A DNA stretch of 64,000 nt from Anaerotignum sp. MB30-C6 (GCF_030908465.1 NZ_CP133078.1:1860001-1924000), one strand, 5' to 3'. Counted from the first letter of the stretch, positions 35,429-44,407 are shown. Made by a program: numbers and translations. The notes: a model not told the origin generated them from the letters alone.

Positions 35429-35857
35429 ATGATGATTTCAACAAAAGGAAGATATGCATTACGTGTAATGATAGATTTAGCAGAACACCCAGGAGATTAT
35501 GTGCCTTTAAAAGAAATTGCCGAACGCCAGGAAATCTCCGAAAAATATTTGGAAATTATACTAAAGTCTCTGGTGCGGGAAAAATTCATAATTGGGCAAA
35601 GAGGAAAAGGCGGTGGTTATCGTCTAAGCAAGGCCCCTGAAGCCTATACTGTGGGCAGCATTTTACGCCTAACAGAGGGTAGCCTTGCCCCTGTTGCCTG
35701 CCTGAATGATAAGGCTGAGGAATGCCCCCGAGGGCACGACTGCCGCACCCTTTCCATGTGGCAAGGCTTGGATCAACTGATTTCTGAGTATTTGGATGGC
35801 ATTACCATTGCAAATCTAATGGCTTCCTACCAACCTGGAGATAACTACGTAATTTAA
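35429..35857 (+). CDS. Rrf2 family transcriptional regulator (CymR/IscR-like)
   Basis: A 142-residue winged-helix regulator. The N-terminus ISTKGRYALRVMIDLAEH and recognition helix SEKYLEIILKSLVREKFI are typical of Rrf2 proteins. Three cysteines, C91, C99 and C105, lie where IscR has its [2Fe-2S] ligands (C92, C98, C104), with a slightly wider first gap; many CymR proteins lack them. The ATG at 35429 has GGAGGG just before it. The gene is divergent from cysK. I infer it represses cysteine genes, either through a cysteine synthase complex (as CymR does with CysK) or through an Fe-S cluster. Confidence 0.85.
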   Translation: MMISTKGRYALRVMIDLAEHPGDYVPLKEIAERQEISEKYLEIILKSLVREKFIIGQRGKGGGYRLSKAPEAYTVGSILRLTEGSLAPVACLNDKAEECPRGHDCRTLSMWQGLDQLISEYLDGITIANLMASYQPGDNYVI

Positions 35858-35954
35858 CCACCAAGAATTTGTAAGTGGTTTAATGATTTTACCGTGGGTA
35901 TAGATGAAGAAATAACCCTTTTATCTAGTATTTCATTTTTTAACTACTGACCTC

Positions 35955-35996
35955 AAAAAGGCACTGACTTCTCTTGGAAAAGAAGTGCCTTTTTTT
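35955..35996 (+). terminator. intrinsic terminator
   Basis: AAAAAGGCACT pairs with AGTGCCTTTTT around an inner CTTCT/AGAAG pairing, followed by TTTTTTG. It ends the Rrf2 gene and may also serve the convergent aminotransferase operon. Confidence 0.8.
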
Positions 35997-36043
35997 GTTT
36001 ATAACATATCTTTTGTTACATTACTTAAAACAGTTCACACATT

Positions 36044-37219
36044 TCACCTATTTCTTCTTGATGGAATCTTTTTATCTAAGTCAGCCAATCTATTTAACGC
36101 TTCATTCAGCGTATCTTCCTTTTTTGCAAAATGCAGTCGCACCAGATGATTGACGTTCTCTTTGAAAAAACTAGAGCCGGGTACAGCCCCCACGCCCACC
36201 TTTTCCGCTAAAACTTCGCAGAACTCCAAGTCACTCTCAAACCCAAAATCAGAAATATCCAGCAAAACATAGTATGCCCCTTGAGGGTTTGTATGAGTAA
36301 TTCCTAAATCATTTAAGCCTTTCAAAAAAAGATTCTTCTTTTTTGTATATACACCCCGAAGCTTTTCATAATATTCATCCCCAAAGCATAATCCTGTAAC
36401 TGCCGCTTCCTGCAAAGGTGCCGCCGCACCTACCGTTAAAAAGTCGTGCACCTTCTTTGCCACATCTATAGTTTCAGGAGGTGCAATGACATAACCCAAG
36501 CGCCACCCAGTGATGGAATATGTTTTTGATAAAGAGCTGCAGGAAATGGTACGTTCCCACATTCCCGGTAAAGAGGCAAAATAAACATGCTTGAATGGCT
36601 CATAGACAATGTGTTCATAAACCTCGTCAGTAATGACAAAGGTATCATATTTTTCTGCAAAATCCGCAATGATTTTCAGCTCCTCATAGGTAAATACTTT
36701 GCCACAAGGATTGGAGGGATTGCAGAGAATCAGCGCTTTTGGCTTTTCTTTAAAGGCTGCTTCCAATTCATCTGGGTTAAAGTTAAAGTCTGGGTAATGC
36801 AAAGGGACATAAATGGGTTCTGCGCCACAAAGAATGGTGTCCGCCCCATAATTCTCATAAAACGGCGAGAATACAATCACTTTATCTCCTGGGTTTGCCA
36901 CTGTCATCATGGCAACCATCATGGCTTCCGTACTGCCACAGGTCACAACAATTTCTCCATTTGGGTCAATGTTTCGCCCCATCAGTCTGGACTGTTTTAC
37001 AGCCAAGGCTTCTCTGAAGTTTTGCGCCCCCCATGTAATGGAATACTGATGAAAATCCTCATTGGAAACCTGTGATAGACGTGTGAGAATCTCCTTGGGC
37101 GGGTCAAAATCAGGGAAACCCTGGGAAAGGTTCACTGCATTATATTTCATAGAAATTCTTGTCATTCGTCGAATGACGGAATCGGTAAAGGTTTCTGTTC
37201 TTTTTGAAAGCTTCGGCAT
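36044..37219 (-). CDS. class I/II PLP aminotransferase
   Basis: A 391-residue fold-type I aminotransferase of the aspartate/aromatic/methionine (MtnE/YbdL-like) group. NLSQGFPDFDPP near residue 30, the PLP contact CNPSNPCGKVF, DEVYEHIVY, and the lysine motif SSLSKTYSITGWRLGY are present. It is the last gene of the long minus-strand operon starting with metQ, 12 bases after the PaaK-like gene. Its position suggests it converts an imported amino acid, probably methionine, to the 2-oxoacid used by the upstream oxidoreductase. The YbdL-like sequence is compatible with methionine, but the substrate is inferred. Confidence 0.88.
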   Translation of the reverse strand: MPKLSKRTETFTDSVIRRMTRISMKYNAVNLSQGFPDFDPPKEILTRLSQVSNEDFHQYSITWGAQNFREALAVKQSRLMGRNIDPNGEIVVTCGSTEAMMVAMMTVANPGDKVIVFSPFYENYGADTILCGAEPIYVPLHYPDFNFNPDELEAAFKEKPKALILCNPSNPCGKVFTYEELKIIADFAEKYDTFVITDEVYEHIVYEPFKHVYFASLPGMWERTISCSSLSKTYSITGWRLGYVIAPPETIDVAKKVHDFLTVGAAAPLQEAAVTGLCFGDEYYEKLRGVYTKKKNLFLKGLNDLGITHTNPQGAYYVLLDISDFGFESDLEFCEVLAEKVGVGAVPGSSFFKENVNHLVRLHFAKKEDTLNEALNRLADLDKKIPSRRNR

Positions 37220-37231
37220 AGTTCCATCTCC

Positions 37232-38563
37232 TTAAATACTATAATCCTGTTTACGCTCGTCAATGATACGTTTTGACTTATGTTCCGAGCGGGTGTTTAA
37301 TCCTCCATCGGGATGCACTTTTACGCTGGAAGGCTTCACGCCAATTCTTGCTTTCAGGGCATCGGAAATTAGTGATTCAATCTTTTCCTCAGGTTCAAAA
37401 TTGTCCCCACTGCGTTCAACTTCAACGGAATATTTACACGTATAGTCTTTCTCAGAAATGCGTACAAGATACTCCCCTGTGATTCCTTTCAGATCACGAA
37501 CCACAGCTTCTATATCACTAGGGAATACATTCACCGCTGAAACGATAAACATATCGTCCTTTCTGCCGTTAATATGAATTCTGCCATGGGTACGACCACA
37601 AGAACATGATGTATTGTCAATCCAGCCAATATCCCCAGTACGAAAACGCAAAAGTGGTCTTGCGTGCTTACGCAAAGTGGTAAATACCAACTCACCCACT
37701 TCCCCAGGAGGCAATATTTCCCCTGTGTGAAGGTCTATTGTTTCAACTAAAATATGATCTTCTGCAATATGTAACCCATCTTTTGCCTCACACATTGCGG
37801 CACAGGCACCAAAAATATCCGAGAGACCATAAAAATCAAAAACCTCTGCCCCCCATAAATCTTCAATGGCTTTTCTAGTTGAGTCAATAGAACCACCAAG
37901 TTCCCCTGCCACAATGATTTTACGAATGGATAAATCTTTTTTCGGATCAATACCGTTTTTAATGGCCGTTTCCCCCAAATGCCACGCATAGGATGGGCTG
38001 GTCCAGATAATTGTGGGCTGATAGGTCTTCAAAACATACAATAAACGTTCGCTGGGCAGTGTTCCACCCCAAATACACAATGCACCAAGGTTTTGGGCAC
38101 CAATCACATCAGGCCCGCCAACATAAAGGGAAAAATTTAGTGCATGAACATATCTATCTTTTGGCCTCATGCCGATTTGCCAAAACCAGCGACTTTGTGC
38201 ATCTTGAAATTCATCGAAATCCTTCTTGGTAAAAGGGCTCATAGTCGGAACCCCTGTGGAACCGGAGGAAGTTGAAATAAAAATCACATCCTCCTCAGGT
38301 ACAGCGCATAGCTCCCCTAAAAATGAACCAATCCCTTGGGCATCACGTTGTGTTTTTTTATCAATAAAGGGTAGCTTTTGAATGTCTGAAAGGGTTTGTA
38401 TATCCTCAGGCTTTATCCCTGCCTCGTCAAAGGATTTTTTATAATATGGTGCATTTTCATATGCAAATTGGACGATTTCCTTCAAGTCCCCAAGCTGACG
38501 ATTTTCCAATTCTGTTCTTGTTAATGTCTCCAGCCCTTCGTTCCAATATTTCTTATCACTCAT
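37232..38563 (-). CDS. phenylacetate-CoA ligase (PaaK) family AMP-forming acyl-CoA ligase
   Basis: A 443-residue adenylate-forming enzyme of the PaaK family. The ATP loop ISTSSGSTGVPT, the DFYGLSDIFG block, the late hinge FRTGDIGWI, four cysteines possibly for metal (CSCGRTHGR) and IHINGRKDDMFIV are all present. It joins an aryl- or alkyl-acetic acid to CoA, or works in reverse. It lies 11 bases after the oxidoreductase beta subunit in one operon, so its substrate should be the acyl-CoA produced there. Confidence 0.88.
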   Translation of the reverse strand: MSDKKYWNEGLETLTRTELENRQLGDLKEIVQFAYENAPYYKKSFDEAGIKPEDIQTLSDIQKLPFIDKKTQRDAQGIGSFLGELCAVPEEDVIFISTSSGSTGVPTMSPFTKKDFDEFQDAQSRWFWQIGMRPKDRYVHALNFSLYVGGPDVIGAQNLGALCIWGGTLPSERLLYVLKTYQPTIIWTSPSYAWHLGETAIKNGIDPKKDLSIRKIIVAGELGGSIDSTRKAIEDLWGAEVFDFYGLSDIFGACAAMCEAKDGLHIAEDHILVETIDLHTGEILPPGEVGELVFTTLRKHARPLLRFRTGDIGWIDNTSCSCGRTHGRIHINGRKDDMFIVSAVNVFPSDIEAVVRDLKGITGEYLVRISEKDYTCKYSVEVERSGDNFEPEEKIESLISDALKARIGVKPSSVKVHPDGGLNTRSEHKSKRIIDERKQDYSI

Positions 38564-38574
38564 GTAATTTCCTC

Positions 38575-39468
38575 CTATTTCACTTTATAATTTTTTTGAA
38601 TCCTTTCCCATTTTTTATCTCGGGACTCTCGCACTACTTGTATATCTTCATCCGTAAGCTGGGCAAAACGGCTTTGCTTTCTAAGATAAGTTTCTACATC
38701 TGTAAATTCTGTAGGTTTATAGTTTAAAATAAACTCATCGTTCTCATATTCTGCCAAGTACCACAAACCGCAATCTACAATTTCCTTTGCAAAGTCAATG
38801 GTCTCGTCCGTGGCTGTACCCCAGCCCGTTGGACAGGGTGCAATGACATGTATGTATTTTGTACCTTTGATTTTCGACGCCTTCTCCACTTTATTCATAA
38901 AATCATTCAAAAACCCGATGCTTGCAGTGGCAGCGTAGGCAATGCCATGGGCAGCCGTAATTTCAAACATATTCTTTTTCGGTCGAAGATTGCCTCGTAT
39001 ATTTTCCCCAGCAGGGGTCGTCGTTGTTTTTGCACCAAAGGGCGTTAAGGAACTTTTTTGTATCCCTGTATTCATATAAGCTTCATTGTCATAGCAGATA
39101 TATAAAATGTTATCGTTGCGGTCGATGGCTCCTGAAAGGGCCTGTATCCCGATGTCGGCAGTACCGCCATCTCCGGCGAACCCTACGGCCTGAAAATCAT
39201 TAATCCCTTGTGCCCGCAATCCCGCTTCTACACCCGTAAGCATAGAGGCTGTTCCTGCAAAGGTTGAAATCATTGCATTGTTGCCAAAGCAAAGTTGGGG
39301 AAAATTAAAGGCTACTGCTGACATACAGCCCGCAGGAAGAACGGCAACGGCACGTTCCCCTAGAACCTTTAAGGCAATTCGAACGGCTAAACTGCCCCCA
39401 CAGCCTGCACAGGCCTTATGCCCGTAAAAGAACTCTTCCTCATTTAAAGTTTTCCCAGTTAGGCTCAT
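38575..39468 (-). CDS. 2-oxoacid:ferredoxin oxidoreductase, beta (thiamine-diphosphate) subunit
   Basis: A 297-residue subunit binding thiamine diphosphate. KACAGCGGSLAVRIAL at the N-terminus provides Cys ligands of the proximal cluster. The ThDP/Mg motif GDGGTADIGIQALSGAIDRNDN and CYDNEAYMNTGIQKS are typical of PorB/VorB. Together with the alpha, gamma and delta subunits it oxidatively decarboxylates a 2-oxoacid to acyl-CoA, reducing ferredoxin. The alpha gene overlaps it by four bases. Confidence 0.93.
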   Translation of the reverse strand: MSLTGKTLNEEEFFYGHKACAGCGGSLAVRIALKVLGERAVAVLPAGCMSAVAFNFPQLCFGNNAMISTFAGTASMLTGVEAGLRAQGINDFQAVGFAGDGGTADIGIQALSGAIDRNDNILYICYDNEAYMNTGIQKSSLTPFGAKTTTTPAGENIRGNLRPKKNMFEITAAHGIAYAATASIGFLNDFMNKVEKASKIKGTKYIHVIAPCPTGWGTATDETIDFAKEIVDCGLWYLAEYENDEFILNYKPTEFTDVETYLRKQSRFAQLTDEDIQVVRESRDKKWERIQKNYKVK

Positions 39469-40631
39469 TCTTCGCCACCTCCGATTCCCAAAAAGCTTAC
39501 TGTGCTTTTTTCATTTTTTAACTCCTCAAAAATACTTTCAATCTCATGCTCAGAAATATTTCTGCCCCCAAGGCCCCCTATAAAATTTGAAGAAGGGATG
39601 GACAATCCAGCTTTTTGTAAGGCAGAATTCACATTGGTATATACTGTCCCTTCGTTTCCAAAAGAAATATCCTTTTCCAAAATCCCAATTGCCTTTGCAT
39701 TTCTTGCAACAGCGGCAATTTCTTCATTGGGGAAGGGGCGCATGTAGCGTATACGCAATAAACCAACCTTTTCGCCTTTTTCACGATATTTATCTACCGT
39801 TTCTCGTACCAATCCCGCAATGCTTCCTAATGTTATGATGATATAATCCGCATCGTCTGCATGGTAGCTTTCCGTTAACCCTGTGTATTGACGTCCAAAA
39901 ATTTCATTGAATTTATGTTCGGCTTCGTCAATGGCCTCTTTTGCACGTAAAATCCCCAAATGCTCTTTGAATTTAAAGGCCGTATTATGGTCGGGGCCTA
40001 CGGAAAAAGCAAGATTTTTAGGATAAGATAAGTCCAGTTTATTTTCTGTTACATAAGGCTTGAGGAATAAATCCGCCTGTTTGGCCTCAGGAACCTCAAC
40101 CACCTCATAGGTATGTGTCAATACAAAGCCATCTAAGTTGGCCATAAAAGGTGTGGAAACCTTTTTATGCTCTGCTATGTAATAGCTCATCAGCGCCAGA
40201 TCCAGACTTTCTTGGGCATTTTCCGCATATGCTTGAATCCACCCGCAATCCAAAAGAGAAAGGGAGTCCCTTTGATCCCCATAGATGTTCCAAGGAAGTG
40301 CTGTGGAACGATTGGCATTCATCATTACAATGGGGAACCGTCCACCTGCGGCATAGGTTAGACACTCTGCCATGTACAATAGCCCTTGGGATGACGTTGC
40401 CGTAAAAGCACGAGCACCCACCGCCGAAGCCCCGATGGCACAAGACAGTGCCGAATGTTCTGATTCCACATGTATGAATTCTGCCTGCAAGCTGCTATCC
40501 TCCACCATCTCCGACAGTTTTTCCACTACAATGGTTTGGGGCGTAATGGGATATGCGGATATTACCTGTGGGCGTGCAAGACGAATGCCATAGGCAAACG
40601 CTTCATTTCCCGATAAAAATTCCTTCGCCAT
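39465..40631 (-). CDS. 2-oxoacid:ferredoxin oxidoreductase, alpha subunit
   Basis: A 388-residue subunit with the typical N-terminus FLSGNEAFAYGIRLARPQVISAYPITPQT, the YPITPQT ThDP-contact motif, and ESEHSALSCAIGASAVGARAFTATSSQGL. It belongs to the four-subunit (alpha, beta, gamma, delta separate) pyruvate/2-oxoisovalerate type. Residues alone do not define the substrate. It overlaps the beta gene by four bases and abuts the delta gene. Confidence 0.93.
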   Translation of the reverse strand: MAKEFLSGNEAFAYGIRLARPQVISAYPITPQTIVVEKLSEMVEDSSLQAEFIHVESEHSALSCAIGASAVGARAFTATSSQGLLYMAECLTYAAGGRFPIVMMNANRSTALPWNIYGDQRDSLSLLDCGWIQAYAENAQESLDLALMSYYIAEHKKVSTPFMANLDGFVLTHTYEVVEVPEAKQADLFLKPYVTENKLDLSYPKNLAFSVGPDHNTAFKFKEHLGILRAKEAIDEAEHKFNEIFGRQYTGLTESYHADDADYIIITLGSIAGLVRETVDKYREKGEKVGLLRIRYMRPFPNEEIAAVARNAKAIGILEKDISFGNEGTVYTNVNSALQKAGLSIPSSNFIGGLGGRNISEHEIESIFEELKNEKSTVSFLGIGGGEE

Positions 40632-40921
40632 TATTTCTCCACCTCCATTTGTATCGCATCAAAATGGCACATCTTTTTACAAATGCCACATCCCTTGCAA
40701 AAATCATAATCTAGCCTCACCTTGTTTTCTTCCTTGGAAATGACACCGTCGGGACAGTATAAATAACACTGTAAACACCCTACGCATTTTTCCAAATTAA
40801 TCACAGGCCGAATATTTCGCCAACCCGCATTCTTTGTAACCAGATACCCTGCTTCATATGCGGTATGATCAGGAATCTCCGAAAGGGTTGTTGGCACCTT
40901 ATCTCTGAGATATGGTTTCAT
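40631..40921 (-). CDS. 2-oxoacid:ferredoxin oxidoreductase, delta (ferredoxin-like) subunit
   Basis: A 96-residue 2[4Fe-4S] protein. Two clusters are ligated by CVGCLQCYLYCP and CKGCGICKKMCHF in the second half; the N-terminal half joins it to the enzyme. It moves electrons from thiamine to free ferredoxin. It shares its end with the alpha subunit start and overlaps the gamma gene by four bases. Confidence 0.93.
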   Translation of the reverse strand: MKPYLRDKVPTTLSEIPDHTAYEAGYLVTKNAGWRNIRPVINLEKCVGCLQCYLYCPDGVISKEENKVRLDYDFCKGCGICKKMCHFDAIQMEVEK

Positions 40922-41454
40922 AGAAGCACCCCCCTATTGATTTGCGTTGCCGCCTGCTCAACAGCCGCAATATTTTTTTCATGTAACTTTTTAGGCATAA
41001 ACAGCCGAATTGCCTCTTTGATATCATCAAGGTTTATGCCATCAAATACACTGGCAAAGGCTCCTAGCATTATCGTATTCGTAATGGGCTGTTTCAAAAT
41101 TTCAGCTGCAATACTGTCTGCATTAATTGTAAGCACCCTCGGATTTTCAAAGCTTTGCTTTGTATTCAATAACACCTTACCTCCCTGCTTGAGCTCTGTT
41201 AAAATCCCCTCTGTAAAAAGGGTGTCGTCCAGAAAAATAATATAATCTGCTTTATCCACCTCACTTCTATTTACAACAGGCTTTGTATCTAATTTTGTAA
41301 AAGCCTGAATGGGTGCCCCCCTTCTTTCGGGCCCGAAAGAAGGAAACGCAAGGGCATATTTATTCTCGTGGGAGGAGTAAGCCGCCCCCAGTAGCCTTGC
41401 GGCAGTGAAAGCCCCCTGACCTCCCCTTCCATGCCATCGGATATTTACCATCAT
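40918..41454 (-). CDS. 2-oxoacid:ferredoxin oxidoreductase, gamma subunit
   Basis: A 178-residue subunit with the family signature RWHGRGGQGAFTAARLL at the N-terminus and SFGPERRGAPIQAFTKLD. The ATG at 41454 with GGAGGTAAGA upstream is preferred; the frame begins at 41472. It binds CoA and caps the complex. It starts the oxidoreductase gene set 23 bases after metI, which places the enzyme in the same transcript as the methionine-type importer. Confidence 0.92.
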   Translation of the reverse strand: MMVNIRWHGRGGQGAFTAARLLGAAYSSHENKYALAFPSFGPERRGAPIQAFTKLDTKPVVNRSEVDKADYIIFLDDTLFTEGILTELKQGGKVLLNTKQSFENPRVLTINADSIAAEILKQPITNTIMLGAFASVFDGINLDDIKEAIRLFMPKKLHEKNIAAVEQAATQINRGVLL

Positions 41455-41477
41455 TCTTACCTCCATCTTCATTTGTT

Positions 41478-42146
41478 TTAGCCACCACTTCTTTTGTTTG
41501 CTTTTCTTGCTATATAGTCACCGCAAAGCTGTATGCTTTGCACAATAACTACCAATATCACTACACAAAGCAACATGATTTTCGTTTCATACTGTTGATA
41601 TCCGTACCGAACAGCAAGATCGCCGATGCCCCCTCCGCCAACAGTTCCTGCCATTGCGGAATATCCGATTAAAGATATGGTTGTTACCGTAATGCCGTTT
41701 ATCAGGCCCACACGAGCCTCAGGCAGTAAAATGCTGAAAATAATCATAATGGGATGAGCACCGCACGCACTAGCCGCCTCCAACACTCCATTGTCCACTT
41801 CGGCAAAAGCAGCTTGGGACAGCCTTGCATAAAACGCAATTGCTGTAACCGTTAAGGGAACCACAACCGCCTTAGGCCCAATATTCGTTCCTACAATGGC
41901 TTTTGTAATGGGCATTAATAAAACCAGTAAAATAATAAAGGGTATAGAACGAAGAATATTTACAATGATGCCGCTTACTTCACTAAACACTGCATTTTTA
42001 TAAAAAAGCTTTGTTGTGGTTACGTATAAAAGCAAACCAATGATTCCGCCAAAAAGGATAGACATGATCAAAGAATAGGCAACCATTTGTAACGTTTCCA
42101 AAAGGGCCGTAGCAAGGGCATCTTGCAGATTAAAATTCATTCGCAC
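41478..42146 (-). CDS. metI: methionine-type ABC transporter permease
   Basis: A 222-residue permease with five membrane segments. MVAYSLIMSILFGGIIGLLLY, the coupling region AASACGAHPIMIIFSILLPEA, and SLIGYSAMAGTVGGGGIGDLAVRYGY are hallmarks of MetI. It overlaps metN by 17 bases. It forms the D-/L-methionine channel with MetN and the lipoprotein MetQ. Confidence 0.93.
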   Translation of the reverse strand: MRMNFNLQDALATALLETLQMVAYSLIMSILFGGIIGLLLYVTTTKLFYKNAVFSEVSGIIVNILRSIPFIILLVLLMPITKAIVGTNIGPKAVVVPLTVTAIAFYARLSQAAFAEVDNGVLEAASACGAHPIMIIFSILLPEARVGLINGITVTTISLIGYSAMAGTVGGGGIGDLAVRYGYQQYETKIMLLCVVILVVIVQSIQLCGDYIARKANKRSGG

Positions 42147-43152
42147 CCACCTCCACTCTTAGGGTTTTACTCCTAATATAGTCAATGGCATTTTCCGCAT
42201 CCCTTTGCTCACCCTGCACACTTACAATCAGTGTGCCAACGGGAATATGATTGATATAATCAATTTTCCCATGCAAAATACTGATATCAACATGATTGCT
42301 TTTTATGGCATTTGAAAGGATAGGCTCTGACGCATCGCTACCCAAGTATGTTATTTTTATGATGCTTTTCTCACCAAAGCGGGCAATAATATCAGAAGGC
42401 AATTCGTAGTTTTCCGAATTGTAAATCAGCTTTTTCGTAAACTCATTTTGCGGCTTAGAAATGACATCTATGACCTTTCCATGCTCCACCACACTGCCGT
42501 CCTTCATCACTGCCACTTCATGGCAAATCATTTTAACCACATCTATTTCATGGGTAATCATAATAATCGTGATGCCATACTTCTGATTGATATTTTCCAA
42601 AAGCTTTAAAATTGAGGTAGTTGTTTCCGGATCAAGGGCGCTGGTCGCCTCATCACAAAGCAAAATATTTGCATTGTTTGCCAAGGCACGGGCAATGCCC
42701 ACTCGTTGTTTTTGGCCACCGCTAAGCTTCGCTGGATATTCTTCACTCTTATCCCTAAGCCCCACCAAATCCAACAACTCATCAACCCGTTTTTTTCTTT
42801 GCCCCTTAGGCACATTCGCTGCACTTAAGGGAAATTCAATATTTTTCCGAACGGTTTTGTTTGCTGCCAAATTAAAGTGCTGAAAAATGATACCTATATT
42901 TTGTCGATATCGCCTGAGCCTTTCTCCACGAAGATGATTAATCATCTCTCCGTTTACAAAAACCTTGCCCGAGGTAGGTTGCTCCAGAAGGTTAATTGTA
43001 CGTAGCAACGTGCTTTTTCCTGCCCCGCTTGCCCCTACAAGGCCATATATTTGGCCCTTCCCAATATGAAGGGTCACATTATTTACTGCATGAAGTTCTC
43101 CATTTTTTTGCGGAAAACTTACGCTTATATTTTCAAATTGAATCATCGCCAT
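42130..43152 (-). CDS. metN: methionine-type ABC transporter ATP-binding protein with NIL domain
   Basis: A 340-residue ATPase. Walker A GASGAGKST, signature LSGGQKQRVGIARAL, Walker B ILLCDEATSALDPETTT. The C-terminal NIL regulatory domain (about 265-340, KITYLGSDASEPILSNAIK) binds methionine in E. coli and shuts the pump by trans-inhibition. The second ATG (43146) has better ribosome-site spacing. Confidence 0.93.
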   Translation of the reverse strand: MAMIQFENISVSFPQKNGELHAVNNVTLHIGKGQIYGLVGASGAGKSTLLRTINLLEQPTSGKVFVNGEMINHLRGERLRRYRQNIGIIFQHFNLAANKTVRKNIEFPLSAANVPKGQRKKRVDELLDLVGLRDKSEEYPAKLSGGQKQRVGIARALANNANILLCDEATSALDPETTTSILKLLENINQKYGITIIMITHEIDVVKMICHEVAVMKDGSVVEHGKVIDVISKPQNEFTKKLIYNSENYELPSDIIARFGEKSIIKITYLGSDASEPILSNAIKSNHVDISILHGKIDYINHIPVGTLIVSVQGEQRDAENAIDYIRSKTLRVEVGANEF

Positions 43153-43207
43153 CCCCCCAATCTTTCATAAATACAATCTCCATCGCTGTTTGTCATGTCA
43201 TATTCTT

Positions 43208-44050
43208 TTACCAACCAACAGGTTTTTGGAAAGTATAAAATTTACCTGAGGGTTCTTCTATGGTGGATTTGAATGTATCGCTTGTAGCAGCAGCCTTGAT
43301 ATCAGCTACAAATTGAGCATCGTTGTCCTCTGTTCTTACGGCAATTACATTGACATAGCCTTCCGCTAAAACTTCTTGATACAAAACCTCAGAAAAATCC
43401 AGACCCGCACTAATGGCGAAGTTTCCATTTATCACCCCAAGGTCTGCGCTGTCAAGAGTACGGGGCAGCTGTGCAGCTTCCATGGGGACAATTTTTAAAT
43501 TATGTGGGTTTTGGTCAATATCATCAGGAATTGCCTTTGCCTTGTCAGCATCCGCCTTTAAAGTAATCAACCCAGCCGATTCCAAAACACGAAGTCCCCT
43601 TGCTTGATTTGTTTCATCATTTGGAATGGTAACCGTTGCACCATCAACCACTTCATCAAGACTTGCTGTGGTGTTTGACCAGATACCCATGCCCGCAGTG
43701 GGAACTTCCGTTACAAGGCTCAAATCAAGATTGTGCTCTGTGGAAAAGTTTTTCAGATAAATGGAATGCTGGAACAGATTCACATCAATTTCATTGTTCG
43801 CCAATGCGTTATTTGGCTGAACGTAATCACTGAATTCTATGTACTCAAATTGGTAACCCTCTGCCTCTAGTTGAGGTGCAATTGCTGTTCTCCACATTTC
43901 ACTGTAAGGACCGGGGCAAAATCCAACCCGAAGAGTGGTGGGGTTCGTATTACCTGCCGTAACGGAGGCATTTTCATTTTCCTTTTTGCAACCGCCTAAA
44001 GATAAAACCAGTAGTACCAGTAAAAATATTGATATCAATTTTTTCGTCAT
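43208..44050 (-). CDS. metQ: methionine-type substrate-binding lipoprotein (NlpA family)
   Basis: A 280-residue lipoprotein with lipobox LGGC near residue 21. It belongs to the NlpA/MetQ family: RVGFCPGPYSEMWRTAIAPQ, FSDYVQPNNALANNEIDVNLFQH, and VIAVRTEDND near the end. It captures methionine or a close relative outside the cell. It is the first structural gene of the operon and lies 40 bases after the attenuator T-run, with AGGAATG before the ATG. Confidence 0.92.
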   Translation of the reverse strand: MTKKLISIFLLVLLVLSLGGCKKENENASVTAGNTNPTTLRVGFCPGPYSEMWRTAIAPQLEAEGYQFEYIEFSDYVQPNNALANNEIDVNLFQHSIYLKNFSTEHNLDLSLVTEVPTAGMGIWSNTTASLDEVVDGATVTIPNDETNQARGLRVLESAGLITLKADADKAKAIPDDIDQNPHNLKIVPMEAAQLPRTLDSADLGVINGNFAISAGLDFSEVLYQEVLAEGYVNVIAVRTEDNDAQFVADIKAAATSDTFKSTIEEPSGKFYTFQKPVGW

Positions 44051-44089
44051 AATAACATTCCTTTCCTATAAGTCCTAATTTTTTTAAAT

Positions 44090-44117
44090 AAAAAAGAAGC
44101 CGTCATTTTACGGCTTC
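44090..44117 (-). terminator. attenuator terminator in front of metQ
   Basis: On the minus strand GAAGCCGT, loop AAAATG, ACGGCTTC, then TTTTTTATTT: an excellent intrinsic terminator inside the 5' leader. A GCCGT near the end of the leader-peptide region (plus 44157-44161) can pair with the ACGGC of the terminator's 3' arm, a possible anti-terminator. Confidence 0.85.
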
Positions 44118-44162
44118 CAAGAATACATTGCTAGGTAATGTTGTGCAAAAATGTATACGGCA

Positions 44163-44267
44163 TCATTTTTTTTGCATGCAACATCGGCCGACACAATAAT
44201 CCTTGGTCCGCAACATTCGCATACACATGTTCATATCAATTCTTACTTTTGTAAATTCAGCTTTCAT
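44163..44267 (-). CDS. Met/Cys-rich leader peptide of the metQNI-oxidoreductase operon
   Basis: A 34-residue open frame with a GAGAGGGA ribosome site. It contains MNMCMRM at residues 12-18 (four Met and one Cys in seven codons) and CVGRCCM at 25-31. It is followed by the terminator at 44090-44117 and then metQ. The placement and composition are those of a ribosome-mediated transcription attenuator responding to charged methionyl- and cysteinyl-tRNA. Expression of the operon would then depend on sulfur amino-acid supply. It was not in a standard-size gene call and is too small to be an enzyme. Confidence 0.75.
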   Translation of the reverse strand: MKAEFTKVRIDMNMCMRMLRTKDYCVGRCCMQKK

Positions 44268-44346
44268 GATTCCCTCTCCCTTCCGTGTTTTTTTAATACA
44301 ATAACACGGGTATTTCCATTTGTCTAATATCCTATAGATATAATGG

Positions 44347-44374
44347 GTTATAGCATAAATCTATATCATCTCAA
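44347..44374 (-). promoter_or_regulatory. possible promoter of the metQ operon
   Basis: Minus-strand TTGAGA (44369-44374), 16-base spacer, TATAAC (44347-44352), between the LysR gene and the leader peptide. Inverted CTATA/TATAG elements overlap it and could be the LysR site. Weak -35 suggests activation. Confidence 0.35.
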
Positions 44375-44407
44375 ACTCAATTGTTTTGTTTAATCACATA
44401 ATTAGTG

